A DNA stretch of 64,000 nucleotides from Atrina japonica. Taxonomy: Eukaryota > Mollusca > Bivalvia > Pterioida > Pinnidae. A model generated the notes under the pieces. The model was not told the DNA's origin. It made no database searches and worked only from the letters and a program-made list of their open reading frames with translations. Where the stretch lies: contig BROG01000484.1 of the NCBI GenBank assembly GCA_030159075.1, positions 504,973 to 568,972 of the forward strand, given 5' to 3'. Both the position numbers and the translations under genes were made by a program. Within the stretch, counting starts at the first letter, position 1, and every line of letters starts with the position of its first letter. Positions 47,901 to 62,126 of the stretch are shown piece after piece.

Positions 47901-50900
47901 CGACGCGTCCGACTTCGCGTTCGGAACACCCAACGGCGCTCCCCACCGCGCCAACCGCACCTACGGCTGCCGCCGGCCCGACCCACCGGACCCCTAACCC
48001 GCCATCCTCGCGCAGACGTCCACGGGCCGGCCCGCCCCATGACCCTGACTGCGTCCACGCGTACGACCCGTACCGTCGACGTGCTGACGACCGCATCGCC
48101 CCGACCACGCGCCGGCGCCGCACCGCGCGACGCCCAGCCACTGACTCTCTGGTGCACCGTTGGGCCCCGCGCCTCCGCTCCCAACCTGCCTGCCTGCAAC
48201 GCGTCCCCGCGCCGCCACGTACCGGCGCGCACACGCCCTGACGACTGCAACCCCTTAAGCGACCTTCCCACCCGTGCCCGCCATACTCCTCACCGTACCC
48301 CGCGCACTCCCTAACTTGCCCTCGCGACTCCCGACGTCACCGCGACACCCGAACTTGCGCAGCCCCCCTCCCCCCGCTGCCGTGGCCTACGACCTCCGAC
48401 CCTCGCCGGCTCGAACGACTCCCGAACAGCGTCGACGTGTTCCAACGCCCCGGGAACGCCGCGTCCGCCGCTACCGCCGCTCGAACCTGGCCCCTGTTCT
48501 ACCTTGCTCGCGACGCGAACCTGCCGCCCGTGTATCCCGTCCCCCCCAACACCCTACTCTCCCCCCCCAACTCCCCCCCCAACGCGCCCGACCGTGTTGT
48601 CTGCGGCTACCGCTACCCAACCGACGCCGCCCCAGCACAACTCCGCGAAACGGTTCGTCCCCGACCACATCTGCGGGACGCACGCCGGCGTGCTCACTTC
48701 ACTACCCACAACTGACGGAACACCCCGGCCAACGGCCACCGCGACGACGCCTCGTCCGTACTGCCCCGACTAGCCTTCCCCGACCGTTCCGACGGAGCTT
48801 GCCGCCTACCGCTCCGCCCCCGTCTCTCGGACGGCGCACCTCGGCGACGAACCGCCCGGTCCCCCGCCGGTACACTCTCCCGGGCGCCCGGCAACGCCCG
48901 CCGCTACTCCCTCCCCGACCCCACCCGCCAACCGTTGACACCTCTAACGCGCCGGACCGGCCGAAGCGGCGCCCGACGATGATCGGCGTCGTCCGCCGAC
49001 CCTCCAACCCCCTCTCCAACCTCACTACCGCCTGCCAACCCGACGGCGACTTCGCGCCACACACCTCCGTCTCCCGCGGCCGACTGCCGGCGTACCCGGC
49101 TACGTCCGAACCGCCGGTCGTCCTCTCCTCCGCCGACGCCATCCACTCGGGGCCGCCGCGCCGCGACGCTGACGCCCAAACCGCCGTAACCACATCGTCG
49201 ACTCCACGAGCACGAACCGCACCTGCGACCTTGCCAAGCCTTACTTGGCCTACTGCCCCTAAGTTCCGTCACCCCTCCTTGCTGAACCGCGCGCCCTGGC
49301 CCACAACGCACCTGCCACGTCACGCCCTGCCTCACCGCTACGCGACCTCTCACGCGGAGTGATCACCCTGCAAACACCGCGCTCCACCCCCCGACTTCCC
49401 ATCGACAACTACTCCGGCTCTCTGCTACCTGACGCACGCGCTTGCCGTCGCCCGCCCGCGACGACGGCCGACCGGCCACCTCCACGCCACTGCGCCCCCC
49501 TGCGCGACACCGACGCCTGTCGCCGGACGGCCTGACCCCCGGTCTCTCCGGCCACCGCGCTCTGTTAGCTGCCGAACCACGCCCGCCGAAACCAACCACT
49601 CCGCGGACGGCCTGAACCGCAACCGGGCCCCCGTGACGCTCCAACCGGCCCGTACTTCCTGCGTACTCACGACCCCCGTCCCGGTGACTCCCGGTCGTCG
49701 TGCTAACTCGGACGCTCCGCACCCCTTACATGCTCCGCCGTGCCCCCCGCCACGACACCCTGACCGTAACCGTCCGGCGACCGCTGCACCTGCCCCTCAA
49801 CGTCCTATCCCGCCCTACTGCGCCGACGGGAACACCGCCGCGCCTCTCCGCGCCCGTACCCTGTGCTACACCGCACGCTCGCGCGTCCACCGCACCCCCT
49901 CGCCGTGCCTGGCGCAACTCTCGACGCGTGGTTCCCGTCCTGCGCGGCTCGCCCCGACGCGACGCCCGACCTGCCGCCTCCCAGCGACCACCCGCGCGCC
50001 GAACTTGCGTCGCCGGCACCCCCACTCACCACCGTCCCACCGCCTCCGGCCCCCGCGCCCGGCACCGCGCGCCTGCATCTCCGTCCTCTAACGCTACCCC
50101 TCCCCCGCAACCGGACCGGGCTCGGAACCCGACGCTTACTTCTCTGCCGGGCGCCCCGTCTCACGCCGGCGCACCGGTCGTGCCCGCACCTCACCCTCGC
50201 CTACGGCGGACGCGAGGTACGGCCCGGCACGCCCTCCTGAACACCCCGCGGCCTCAACCTCGCCTGGCACCGTGGGCCCGCCGCTACGCGCAACCCCCCA
50301 ACCCCGTGACTTTTTCCCCTCTCGCTGGCGCACGGACCGCCTCCTCGCGCACCGGACGTCGACCGCGGGTACCATCACCGTCCTACGTCCGACCTGGCCC
50401 GCCCTCACTTCGACCACGCGTCCACGGGGCTGCGCCGGCGCCTACTGCCGTCGCTGAACCCCTCCTCCGCATCCGAGCCTGTCCACCCTCTCGGCTTCCG
50501 CCGCTACGTCCCGCGCTACGCTCGCCCGCTGCTACCCTTCCCCACACCCGCCACTCCGCGACGCACCGCCGGTCCTAACGCGCGGGACGTTCTCTCCCGC
50601 AACGCGGAACGCCTGGCTGGCTCACTGCGACGAACACTCCGTTGCGGACACGCGTGCGCGAACGTACAACGTCGAACTGCCCGGCTCCGTCGCCCTCGTG
50701 AACCTATCGCCACCGGCGACCCGGCCACGCGTCACGTGACCTCACCGACCGGGACACTCTACTCGCGCCCCTACCACTCACCCCGAGCGTGCTGCACGTT
50801 GGACACCTACGTCCTGCGCACCTACCCCGTGTACCGCCTGCGGAACCCGCCCCTGACTGCGACGGCGCGTCGACCACCCGGGCGCAACACCCACCGACTG

Positions 50901-53900
50901 CCGCCCTCCGGCGCGTTACCGGACCTTTGTCGCGACACGACCGCGCGCGCGCGGCGCGTACCTGCAGCGCTACGACCCTCGCCGCGTCTCACACAACTGT
51001 CGGCGCCCACGCGACCGGCGGAGCCCGCTGCCACGCACCTGCACGCGCGCGACGCCCACGCGGACCGCATCCGGCCGGCTCTCCGAGAACGTACCTCACA
51101 CTCGACGGGAACCGACAACCCGACTACAGCGCGACGTGTCGCACTGCTCGGACTAACCCAGAACCGGGCCCCACAACCCGCCCGACCCACCGACGGGTCT
51201 ACAGCCGAACCCCTCGCTCCGACGGAACGGACCGACGGCGGCCGCACGACCTGGCCCCCTGTCACGTGCCGTCGCGTCCGGCGGGACGACTTGCGGACGC
51301 CGACTTCACACGCCATGAACGTCCTTCACGCGCGGTGTAAGGCAACGCGCCGGCCGAATCGGCCGCGCTCGTACCCCGGGACGCCCGGGACCAACTAACC
51401 GGGCTCGCCTTCGCGCCAGCCCGCCCACGGACGCGCACCGGCCACGCCTCGCGACACCCTGACCCACGCCCTCCCGCCACGAACCCCTGACCACGCCGCG
51501 ACCCGCTCCCGTCACCACCGGTGACCACAGGACGACGCGCCAACGACGCCGCACCGTCGGTAGTCCTAACCCAACTCGTCCGGACCCCGACGAGCGCGCC
51601 GGACGGGCCCACCCGCCCCCACAGCTGCGCTACTACAACCCTCTCTCGCGACCCGCTCCTGGCTCAGCCTGCGCTCTTGTCTCGCTCGGACACGCACCGG
51701 TCGCGACTCCTCCGCCGTACGTTCACCCCTCGCCCCGTAACTGCCGCCGCCTGTCCTCCCTGCGGCACCCGCGTGATCTGCGTGCCCAACCCGGCCCACT
51801 CTGCCCAACCGTCCACTTCCCTCTGCCTGCAACTCCCGGCCGTCCTGACCCCCGCCGGCGCGGGCGACGCACCGGCCGCACCGTCCCGCTCCACACTTTC
51901 GCGACAACCTGGCGCGATCTGGCCCGTGCTGCGCTTCTCACGGCGACGTCCACCCCACTTCGCGCACGTCGCGCCGTCCCGTGAACCCCGCCGGCGTCCC
52001 GAACGTGCCCCGTGTCTACACACCCCTCGTCGGGTACCTGCTCGAACCGTCCTCTACTCGCGGCCGACCCTCGCGCACGCGACGCAGCGCGACGGAACCC
52101 CGCCAGCAGCCCCACCCCCGCGCTTCCCACGGACACGCGACGCGACGCGCCGTCGACGACCTAGTCCCGGGAACACGGCCCCGCGGCCAACCGACTGCAC
52201 CGAACCGCTCCAGTGAACGCACCCCGCGCCCCCGCACGTACCTCGCCCTACCCTGTAACACTGCCTGCCCGCCGCGCGCTGACTGCGCGAACGCCGGACC
52301 GACTCACACTCCGCACGAACGTGCACCCCCGTCGAACTACGACCACACCCGCGGCCCGTCTCCTGCACCCCCCCGGACACCACGACGCGCCTTGTGCCAC
52401 CCTGGCCCGGGGACGCGGTCGACGAACGCCGCTGCGCTGGGGCGCCCGTCGCCACCCTGATTACTCGGCTCCCGACCACCACGACCCGCCCTACGCGCTG
52501 AACTGCCGCCGGCGCCGCCCGTGCACCACCACGCGTGCGTGTTCCTCGCGTGGTCCTGTGACCGTAACCGGTCCACCCGCCGCTGGACCGTTTCCCCCAC
52601 GCGCCTCCCCACGACTCACGGCAACGCCCACCACCGCGACGTGCGCCGCGCCGATAAAACGACCGGTTCCGGCCCGGTGTCCTGCCCGCCCGCGTACGCC
52701 CGAGCCCTTCGCGCACGCGACCCGGAGCGCGACAACCGCCCTTCGACTACGTCCCCGTCTGCGGCCGTGCTCGACCGTCGCCGCCCCCACCGGGGACTCT
52801 CACCCGCGCCTCCGGACCGGGACCCCTACCCGCTCACCTGCTCTGCTGACGTGACCCCAACCCGACGCCGGTACGCGAGTCGCTCGGACGACGGCCGAAC
52901 CCCCGACCCCAACGATACGTCTGAGCCTCGTTGCCAGCTGTGTCTCGGCCGCCACTCCCGAACGCACGGCCTTCTACCAAAACGCCAACTACCCGGTGCG
53001 CTGGCACTCGCCCTACGCGCCCTCACTGTACTCGCCCGCCCTCGGTCTTGTCCCGCCTGCCGCCCGCGCGCCCGTGACACCACCCCTGTTCGGGCTGGTT
53101 AACGTCGGCTCCTGGCGTGCGACACTCGGCCGCCCCAACCGACGGCCGGCGCGCGCTTCCCTGACCGCCCGCGACCTGGTCTCACGACCACCGCAGCTGC
53201 CCGCTCCGGTGTGTACCTCCGCACGACTCGAGACGTGCCCACTCCCTTCGCGTCTTCTGTCTGTGACTACCCCGACCACGACCCCTGCGCGACCGACGCT
53301 CCCGCGGCAACACCCACGCCCCCGCCTGCTCCCTGGGCACCGCCCCGCGCCGCGCCGACGGCGCACCTTGCGCTTGACACCTGGACGTTGCCTCTACCCC
53401 GCCGTGCGCTCTGGCACCGCGACCGCACCCCTCGTGGACGGCCCGGCCATCGCCCGGGGGGGTAACCGCGTTCGTGTCCCCCGCCCACGACGGGGAACCT
53501 CGTTTCCCCCCGCCGGTGGCCGCCCACCCTACGGTGCGCCGCTTAACGCGGCCGGACGACCACCCCGACTCACTCGACGGCGGGGGCGACCGCCACCCCA
53601 CGGCCTGCCTGCGCCCATACCACGGGGAACGACTCGCCTTCCCGGGCCCCCCTGCCGCCCGACGTGTAACCCTCCTCTCCCGTCGACTGCCGCCCCCCGT
53701 ACGTCGCCCGTCGCCGACTCACGGTCCTCGCACGCCCCCCAACCCGTTCCGGACCCCTCTCCGCGCTTACGCGACATCTAGCGCTGACCCCGGCACGTGC
53801 CGACACGACCCCTCCCCTCCACTCCGCGCACTACGCCTCTACCTCTACGTGCACCCGCGCCGCGCGGCCCGAAGTGAACGCCCACAACTCGCACAGCGAA

Positions 53901-56900
53901 CGACGCTCTGCGCGGGACCCTGTGACCTCTGCTTACCCCGCCTCGTACCGACTGGGTGCTCCCCACCGTCACGTCTGCTCGCGACGGCACCCCCTGACGC
54001 GCCCACAGGGCGTCCACTGCTACTCGACCCACGCGGCAACGCCCGTCCCCAACACCGACTGGACGCCTCCGCTGAACAACCGACGCGCCCGCGGACCCGT
54101 CGTCACTGAACGACCCCTGCACCGGTGACTCCCTTGCACGACCGGTTACCCACCCCTCGCCACAACGACGGTGAGACGGGTACGCGCCCCACGGACCGCG
54201 CCAACGCAACCCACACTGCGTGACGCCGACTGCCCCCCGGCTCGACGCTGTCCCTGTCGACGTACCGTCCCTGTGCCGTTGAACAGCCCTTACGCCCCGA
54301 ACTCGCCGTACGTCATCGACTGCGTGGTCGCGTGACCTGCGCGCCGACACCCCCAGCACCCGACCTGTCCTTGCGCACGTCTACCCACCGGGTCTACGCC
54401 CCGGCGCGCCCAACGTGCCGCGCTGACCGCCGCCCGGCACCGCCCCGTCTGTGGGGAGACCTCCCGGACCGCTGTCTACCGGGCTGCCAACAGTGCGTGG
54501 CGGACGACGGGGCCACTCCCACCCCGCGCGCCGACCCTACTAACACGCACGACCCGACGCCCACCTGTCACTCACTACCCACCTAACTTCACACCGACGC
54601 TTGCTACGCCCCTCTGTCCGTACTTGACCGGTCTGCGTAACTGCCTTCGCCTCTCGCCTGTCCCGAGCACGACGTGCTGGACGCGCACACACGACTCGCT
54701 CAACCGCGCGAACTACCTGGTCGACTCTTCGTGGCTAAACTGCTAGCGAACGTCAGCCTCTGTGACTTCCAGCGCAAAACCCCCCCACCGGGTGACGTCG
54801 ACCCTACACCCATCGCCCCGGGCGTGGACGAACGTGTACTTGACTCTCCTGCCTCCGGCGCCAACACCACGACCCACCGACTGGGCCCCCCGTCTACGCC
54901 CGCCGTGCCGCCCTACGGCCTTCATACCCCGGGCGCAGGGTAACGTACCCCCGGCCATCTCGCCACGCACGGGGCGCCAACGCGCGCCGGGTGACGGCGT
55001 GTCGCGGCCGGTCGCGCCCCGCGCCCCCCGCGCAGCCTCCCGCGGCCTTCTGCGACGCCGTCTGCGTGTCCGAACGTAGCGACAGCGCGCGTGCGCGCTG
55101 CCGAGGTCGCGGGCGGGTGACACACGCCGGCGGGCTCCACCCTTGCGCGCCCGGACGGCGCACCACGCGGACACTTCTCACCTGGTCCGCCTACTACTGC
55201 ACTACCCGGTACGCCTGGCCACTCGTCCCACTAAAACGCTCCGGTGGACGCACCCCACGGGACACTCGACCGGAACTGGTCCGACGCCCCACCTAACTCC
55301 CGACCCCCGACCGGCAACTGCACGCTCCGCTACCTCCTTCGCAGACCAACATGCCGTTTGTCCCATCCGTCTACTCTAGCCCCCTTGGGCTAACTCGCTC
55401 TGTGCGACGGCCTGCTCGACTGGTAGCTCGCCTCCCCGACACCCGAACGTACTCTCGACCCGCGCCGGCAACGTCTGCGACCGCACCCGCGCAACGGTGT
55501 TTACCAACCGACCTACTCGGTGCCGAACCAGACCGGCGTCGCCCCAACGTCCCGGGCCACCCGACCCGGGACCGCACGCGACGCACGCCACACGCCTCGG
55601 TTAACCGCCGGCGATACGTGCGGCCGCGACACGCCCCGGCCCGTCGCGCGGTTGCGCTACGCACCCCTACTCCCCCTCCGACCCCGACCGCCTGTTATCA
55701 CTGCTACCGCGGCCCCCACTCACCCCTAACACGCCGCTCACTGACGCGCCCCACCTACTTCTCCCGCTGCTCTCCTCGTGGTTACTCTGAGACTGAACGT
55801 GCACTGCTCCCCGCGGCGGCGTCCCGACACTGTGCTACACCCGGTGAACCTCCCGTCCGGCGGCACCGCCGCCGCGACGCGGGTCCCCCACGAACCCGAG
55901 CCGCCTGCCTCGCCGCCTGCCCAACCTGCGCGCGCTACCTACCACGCCGAGACGCCTCCCGGCCTTACATCTCGCCGTCACTGTCCCCGACCCCCAACCT
56001 GCGCGCGGGCGCAGTGCCCACGCCCCCGCCCCGCACGGCGCGGCACCCAACGTGTCCTGCCGGTCTACCGCGTCTCCGGAACCCACGCTGCGCCCCTCCG
56101 GTGTTGCTCCGCCCCTAGCTGGGCCTGCCGCCGCGCGGCGGTCCGCACTCGCTCAACCTCGCCACACGACGAGCGAACGACACGCCGGCCCCCGAGCTGC
56201 GCGGCGGTCGGTTCGCGGTCGTGACCCACGACGCGCTAACGACCCTGGCGATGTAACTCCGCGACTCTTACCGACTGGCCGACGCACGGGTGCCGGCGCG
56301 CACCGCTTCCTCGCTCCGAACCCGGAGCTTACCGCTCTCGCGTTCACTCGGCCGCTGCCCGCCTGGAACGCGCACCACACACCCTGCAACCCTTCGAACT
56401 CGCACGCGCGGGCGCGTCTCGGCGGGTAACGCAACCTGGCGCCGGCGACTACGTCACAGCACCGGACCGGCGCCTCGCGGTCGCGCCCTCTACGACGACA
56501 CTCTACGAACCCTCCGGCACAACGAACGCCCCCCGCCAGCCCCGGTGCCAACGCCGCGGGGACACCCGTCCGAACTGGAACGCGCCTGCGGACCTACGTC
56601 GTCGCCTCGCGATACGGTACTCGAACTCCCCGTGCTCCCGTCGACGACTCCTTAGCACTGCGCCCCACCCCCCTGCACACGGCCCACACTTCAACGGCGT
56701 CGTTCGGGGGACTCCGCCGCCGGCAGGCCACCGGCACCGGGATCGACGCGACTACGCGCTGCCGTCATGGCGCCGCCCGCACTACCCGTCACCGCGGTAG
56801 CGCCTCGTCCACTCGCCACTCGCCACGTGCCTCCCGCGAGCAACCCCACCTGTGCCCCCGACGCCGCCCCCCCCCCCCCTCGGACTTCTACCCGGTGCCA

Positions 56901-59900
56901 CAACCCGAGACGCCACTCTCACGGCACTACCGCTCACGACGGCGCGGTCGCCGCGTACGCCCGCTGCCACCCCGGACATACACACCACGCCACGCTACAT
57001 ACGACTACCCGCTGCTCGCCGCCTTCGCCGGGCCGCCGACGCACCTACGTGCCTTGCCGTCGATGCGACGACGCGTCCCCGCCTCGCAACACGGCTCGCA
57101 ACGCCGGAACCACGAAACGCTGCCTGTTGCCTCCCGCCAACGCCTACCCACCGCGACACGTGAACCCCTCGCAACCCCCACCCGCCGCCGGGCCGGCCTC
57201 GTTGACGCGGTCTCGTACGACTGTCTCGCGCACGCACGCGCCGCCCTCGCACGCTGGCGCAAGCGCACCCACCTGCGCAACCGCGGCGCGCGGTGCAACG
57301 GGTCCGCCCCTGACTCCTACTGACACGAACCGGATACGACCGCCGTGCATGACACTGGCCGAGGCATCCTCCACGCACGAGTTCCGCGATACACGCTTGC
57401 GACTGTCCTGCCGCGTTCACCGTGACGGCACCCTTCGACACTAGCAGTACCGAACGGCCGTAACTGTCTTCCCGCGCCCCTCGACGAACGACCCGCCGGA
57501 CCCAAGCGCTGCGTACGGTGTCACGCCGCGTACGACGCACGGGCCTCTCTACCGACCCCTTCACGCCAACACTGCCAACGTACGCCTAACACAACACTCC
57601 CGCTGACCTTACCAACTTGGCGTACCTGACCGGCCGACGTCCTGCGGCGCCCGCCGCGCGCGACGACAACGGCGCGCCGCACCGTCCACTGTCGCGGTCC
57701 ACTCTACCGACGACCCAACCGGCGTGCCTCTGGGAACGCCCGCGACGTGTCACGTACCGCCCGACCCCTCCTCCCTCCCGCTTGGCGTCTCGCGGTGGCC
57801 CGGCTCGCCTAACTGCCACTTGTCCCGACCCGCGTGCGAACCTGACCACACTGTACGGCCTCCGGACGGGGCTGACCGACGTCGTGGCTCCCTCTACGAA
57901 CGCGGCCATACACGTGCGCTCGACCCCGGCCGCACCCTACCAACACGGGTCTCTCGAGACAACCGCGCGCCTCCGCTACACGCCTCCCTACGCGTTGAGC
58001 AAACGCCGACACGCTCGACTACACTACCCCGCCTGCCCTGTACCACCGCAAAAGCTGACCGCCACGACCACCCAGCTCCTTATCCTCGCGCCCTAAACCA
58101 CTGTCGCCGTCAACACGTCACTCGGTAACCGTCGTCGTTGCGGCCCCCCGCGCCGACCCTAACCGCACGCCTAACTCCGACCTGCACGAAGACCGCGCCA
58201 CGCCGGGGCGCTTGCGACCGACTACGTACTGCCTCGAACGCGACTGCGGTGGACTCCCCCGCCGCGGCTGCGCCCCCCACCACATCCGCCCCGCCCACCG
58301 GCGACGCCCGTGACGTGAACGCTCGCCCCCCTGACCACGCTACGCTTCAACGAACTCGAACTTGCAACGAACCGCCGCCACCTACGACGCTCCGTCCCCG
58401 GCGACCGCGGGCTCTACGGGCTCTACTGACTCCCGGCAGCGCGGGACCGCGACGACCTGACACCGCTCGACACCGCTCCGCGACCCTTATCGGGCTGCCC
58501 CGCGCGATCGTCGCTGGCGCGACGGGCCCCCGCCCGGCAACCGTTGCCCCACGGGTGGACGGACTCGTCCCCGGACGACCGACCGACCCGTCGGGACGCG
58601 CACCGTACGCACCGGCCACGCCGCGCGCCGCGTAACCGACCACGTCGTCCGCTGTAGGCTGACCTCGTCGCCTATCTCCTGCACTCCCCGGAACTGACGC
58701 CCCCGCGCGACTCTACCGCGGACCACCGACGCCTCTACTCTTGCCGCCGACCCCCCCCACCGCCTCGCGTCGACACCAACCGCGCCGCGCGCCCCGGAGG
58801 CCGTGGTGGCACGACTGAACCACACGGTACCCCCTCACCGCTGCCGCCTGGACACTGACTGGCCCCCGAACGGCGACTGTCACGCCCGACCCGCGGCCTG
58901 CCGTCGCCCCACCCCTGAGACCCGCCGGGGGTGCCCCAGCTCCCCGGCGTCACGTAACTCCGTACTACAACTCAACCTCGCGACCGTCACAACCTCGCAA
59001 CTGAACTCCGCCGTCGTCGCGCCTGCGTCGAACCCCTGGCCTACCCTCCACCTTCGTACCGACGCTACCGGGGACCACTTGGAGCTACCTCGTCCCGACT
59101 GCCCGACCCTACACGCGCCCCTAACTACCTACGCGAAGCACGACGCTGCTGCGGACGCCACCTGCGCGGTGGACAACGCTTCGTCGGCCCGCTTGCGCGC
59201 GCGACGGGTAAGCCTCTCGACGGCTACTTCCGCCCCGGCACTACGACCCCGTGTAACTCCTGGCGTACGTACTACGGCGACTCGCACACCCCCCTGCTGT
59301 CTGTACTACGGTTGGCTGCGACACTCTACCCGGCCCGTGCGGCCCGGCTAACGAGCCCAGCCCGTCTCTCGCCCCTGGGCCCGCCCTGAACGTCCCGCTG
59401 TCTGCGACCATACCGTACGGACGCCCGCGACGCGTCACCGCGCGGCCTGGTGCGTAACACGTGTACACACCGCGCCGTGCCCCTACACTGCCCGGACCTT
59501 CCACGTTACCGCGTGTGTCCCCCTCCCCCCCACTTGGTCGGGCAACCGGTGTCGCGACGCGCGCGCCGTCCCCGCCTCCTCTCTACTACCCCGCCGCACC
59601 GCGGCCCCTGGTGCGTTCACCCGAACCTGCTCCGCCCGGGGGCGCGTCCCGGGCGACCTCCCCCCCACTTGACTACAGCGCCTCCTTAGACGTGTCCCCC
59701 GTCCACTCGAACGCGTGCTAACTCTCCGCGTGAACGACGCCTCCCCACGGACCCCCCGCAACGCCGACCGCCGGACCGTACCCCTACGGCCGACGGCCTG
59801 GTCCCGTTGCCCCACAACCCACACGCCTACGCGAGAACTCCCAGACGCCCCGCCCCCCGCCGACGGCGGACCTCACCCGACTGCGCTGCCTACCCTCCTC

Positions 59901-60200
59901 GCTCGTCCCCGCTACGGGGCCGCTCCTTGGGCTGCTCTCCCACTAGCACGACTACCCGGGACTGACCTCGCTGCGTGCACGCTCCGCCGATCCGCCGGCC
60001 CCCACCGACGACACGACACCCACGACCAAAACCTCGCGCCGGCGCGGCGCGTGGGAACACGCAGCATTGCGCTTCCTCCCACCCCCCCCCCCCCCCACCC
60101 CCACCCCTCCAGCCCACTGCCCCCTTCGCCACCCACTGACGCCCCAAGCCCCTCCTCCTGGCCCCACTCATCATGTCCTTACTGACCCGCCCTCCGACCA
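44902..60200. other. 15.3-kb C-rich tract without recognisable genes; probably artefact
   Basis: Three 60-base lines counted by hand (45061, 50101, 57601) total 84 C, 50 G, 26 T and 20 A, or 74% GC with a strong C-over-G excess. All 20 A in them are followed by A or C. Many overlapping open frames exist on both strands, the longest 700 codons at 46139-48241. They are Pro/Arg/Thr/Ala-rich, share no domain with any family I know, and overlap equally open frames. No repeat unit, exon, promoter or RNA gene was found. Its left edge cuts a hairpin. Its right edge fades gradually into a noisy copy of the left flank. Confidence 0.85.
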
Positions 60201-61112
60201 CCCATCGCCCGACCAGGCACAGCACTGAACGTTCATCGCTAACGACGTATAGACATACCGACCACAACAGAGCGTTAGTCCTATGCAAACAACTTTGACA
60301 ACCTCCTCTCTTGATAAATACAGTCGATTTATAGTCTGCCTTCACCGGAATATCCTATTAGAACCAATTCGTATCCACGCCGCCATCGTGTGAAATCCGT
60401 CGTGTGTAATAAGGGCCTACTTACCTGAATTACGAACCAACAGTCATCATGGATCCCAGCTGTTGGTAAAAAAAACTGTCAAATAAAAATGGCTACTTTC
60501 AGATTGACATGAATGAAATTTAGCATGTCTCACTTCTTGTAAGTCACACTAAACCTCAACTATTCTAGAGTATAATCCCATTAATAGACATATCTGAATT
60601 AAAAACGCAAATTCGTTGTAAATACATTATATACAGCATGACTCAGGTGCGCGACCATTTGCATTTTGAAATTCTCTCTGACGCATTTAACCTTCCGCTT
60701 ACCAAGCAGACGAATATTTATCAATAACTTCAAAACAAATTCAGACAACTTATTCAAAATTCCACTTTAGTATTTCCAGACAGAAAATGTGAACTACTTT
60801 ACTTCTCCGTCTCACAACAGCTGTTTAGCTGTTACGGCATATGAAAAAACTCCTACCGCAAAGCCAATAACATAGAATGAATTTCGTAACAGCTGACTAC
60901 AGATTCACGAGAAAATGGTAATATATATAAATAGAAACGATTGGTTTTTCATTTTTTTGGAAAGCATCGAGTAATAAATGCAATGGATTATGGAAAAAAT
61001 TCAATGTAGCAGCCACTTCGTGCACCATACACTCTTACTTCGTGCTGCACAGAATTTTTTTCCATAATCCATTGCATTTATACTCGATGCTTTCCAAAAA
61101 AATGAAAAACAA
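60201..61112 (+). repeat. Right, insertion-rich copy of the 44.1-44.9 kb segment, with complete hairpin
   Basis: The sequence follows the left copy block by block but with many single-base insertions, for example GAATTAAAAACGC for GAATTAAAACGC, ATTATATACAGCATGACTC for ATTATACAGCATACTC, and AATGGCTAC preceded by an extra A. Error density rises towards the left end. The hairpin (60941-61112) is complete here and continues normally into the minisatellite. Confidence 0.9.
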
Positions 61113-61120
61113 TTCTTAAA

Positions 61121-62126
61121 TAACAATACTACCATACATTGGTTACAATACTGTCATACTCTTTCTACGATACAGCCAGACATCGGTTACAATAGTGAAT
61201 ACTACCGTTCGGGCTACAATATTACAATCACTGGTTTCAACACTACAATATACTGATAACAACATCCCATACACTGGTTACAACAATACAATAGTCACAA
61301 CACTACCATACACTGGTCACAATACAACCATAACTGATTAAAATACTACCACATTCCCTTAGGATGGTTACAATACTACCGTGCACTGGTTACAGAACTA
61401 CCCAAAACACTGGTTACAGCAATACCATACACTGCTTGCAATACTACCATACACTGGTTTTATTCTAGCATACACCAGTGACAACACTACCATACACTGG
61501 TTATAATACAAAAGTTACAACAACACAATACACTGGTTACAATAATAGCATACACTGGTTACAATATTACAATACACTTGCTATAATTTTACCGTTCATT
61601 AGTTACAATACTATAATTATCTGCTAATAACAATACCATATACTGGTTACAACAATACAATATACTGGTTGCAACAATACAATATACTGGTTACAACAAT
61701 AGCATACACTGGTTACAATATTACAATATACTTGCTATAATTTTACCGTTCATTACTTACAATACTATAATTATCTGCTAATAACAATACCATATACTGG
61801 TTACAACAATACAATATACTGGTTACAACAATACAATATACTGGTTACAACTATACAATATACTGGTTACAACAATACAATATACTGGTTACAATTCTAT
61901 CTTACACTGGTAAGAATACTACAATACACTGATCACAACTTAAAACAGTATCATACAGTGGTTACAGTACACTGGTTACAACGTTACAATACACTCTTAT
62001 AATTATACCATACACTGGTTACAATACTACAATAAACTGGTTACAGCATTACCATACAGTGGTTACAATAATATACTATTTACTTTACCTCCATACACTG
62101 TTGCAATAATGTAATACAATGGTTCA
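61121..62126. repeat. Degenerate 22-bp minisatellite
   Basis: Units of the form ACTGGTTACAACAATACAAT(AT) recur about 40 times with substitutions and small indels. A larger block containing CTTGCTATAATTTTACCGTT and ATTATCTGCTAATAACAATA occurs twice, about 155 bp apart (61577 and 61732), which points to block duplication. It is non-coding. Confidence 0.9.

Noticed and set aside
46139..48241. A 700-codon open frame and dozens of other long frames in the C-rich tract
   Set aside because: They overlap on both strands and in all frames, are Pro/Arg/Thr/Ala-rich with no domain, and follow from the scarcity of A and T (few stop codons).
44902..60200. Bacterial (for example actinobacterial) contamination or horizontal transfer
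   Set aside because: High-GC bacteria have balanced C and G, clear coding frames with third-position bias and known proteins. Here C far exceeds G on one strand and no protein is recognisable.
61121..62126. CRISPR array
   Set aside because: The units are contiguous and degenerate with no unique spacers, in a eukaryotic genome. It is a minisatellite.
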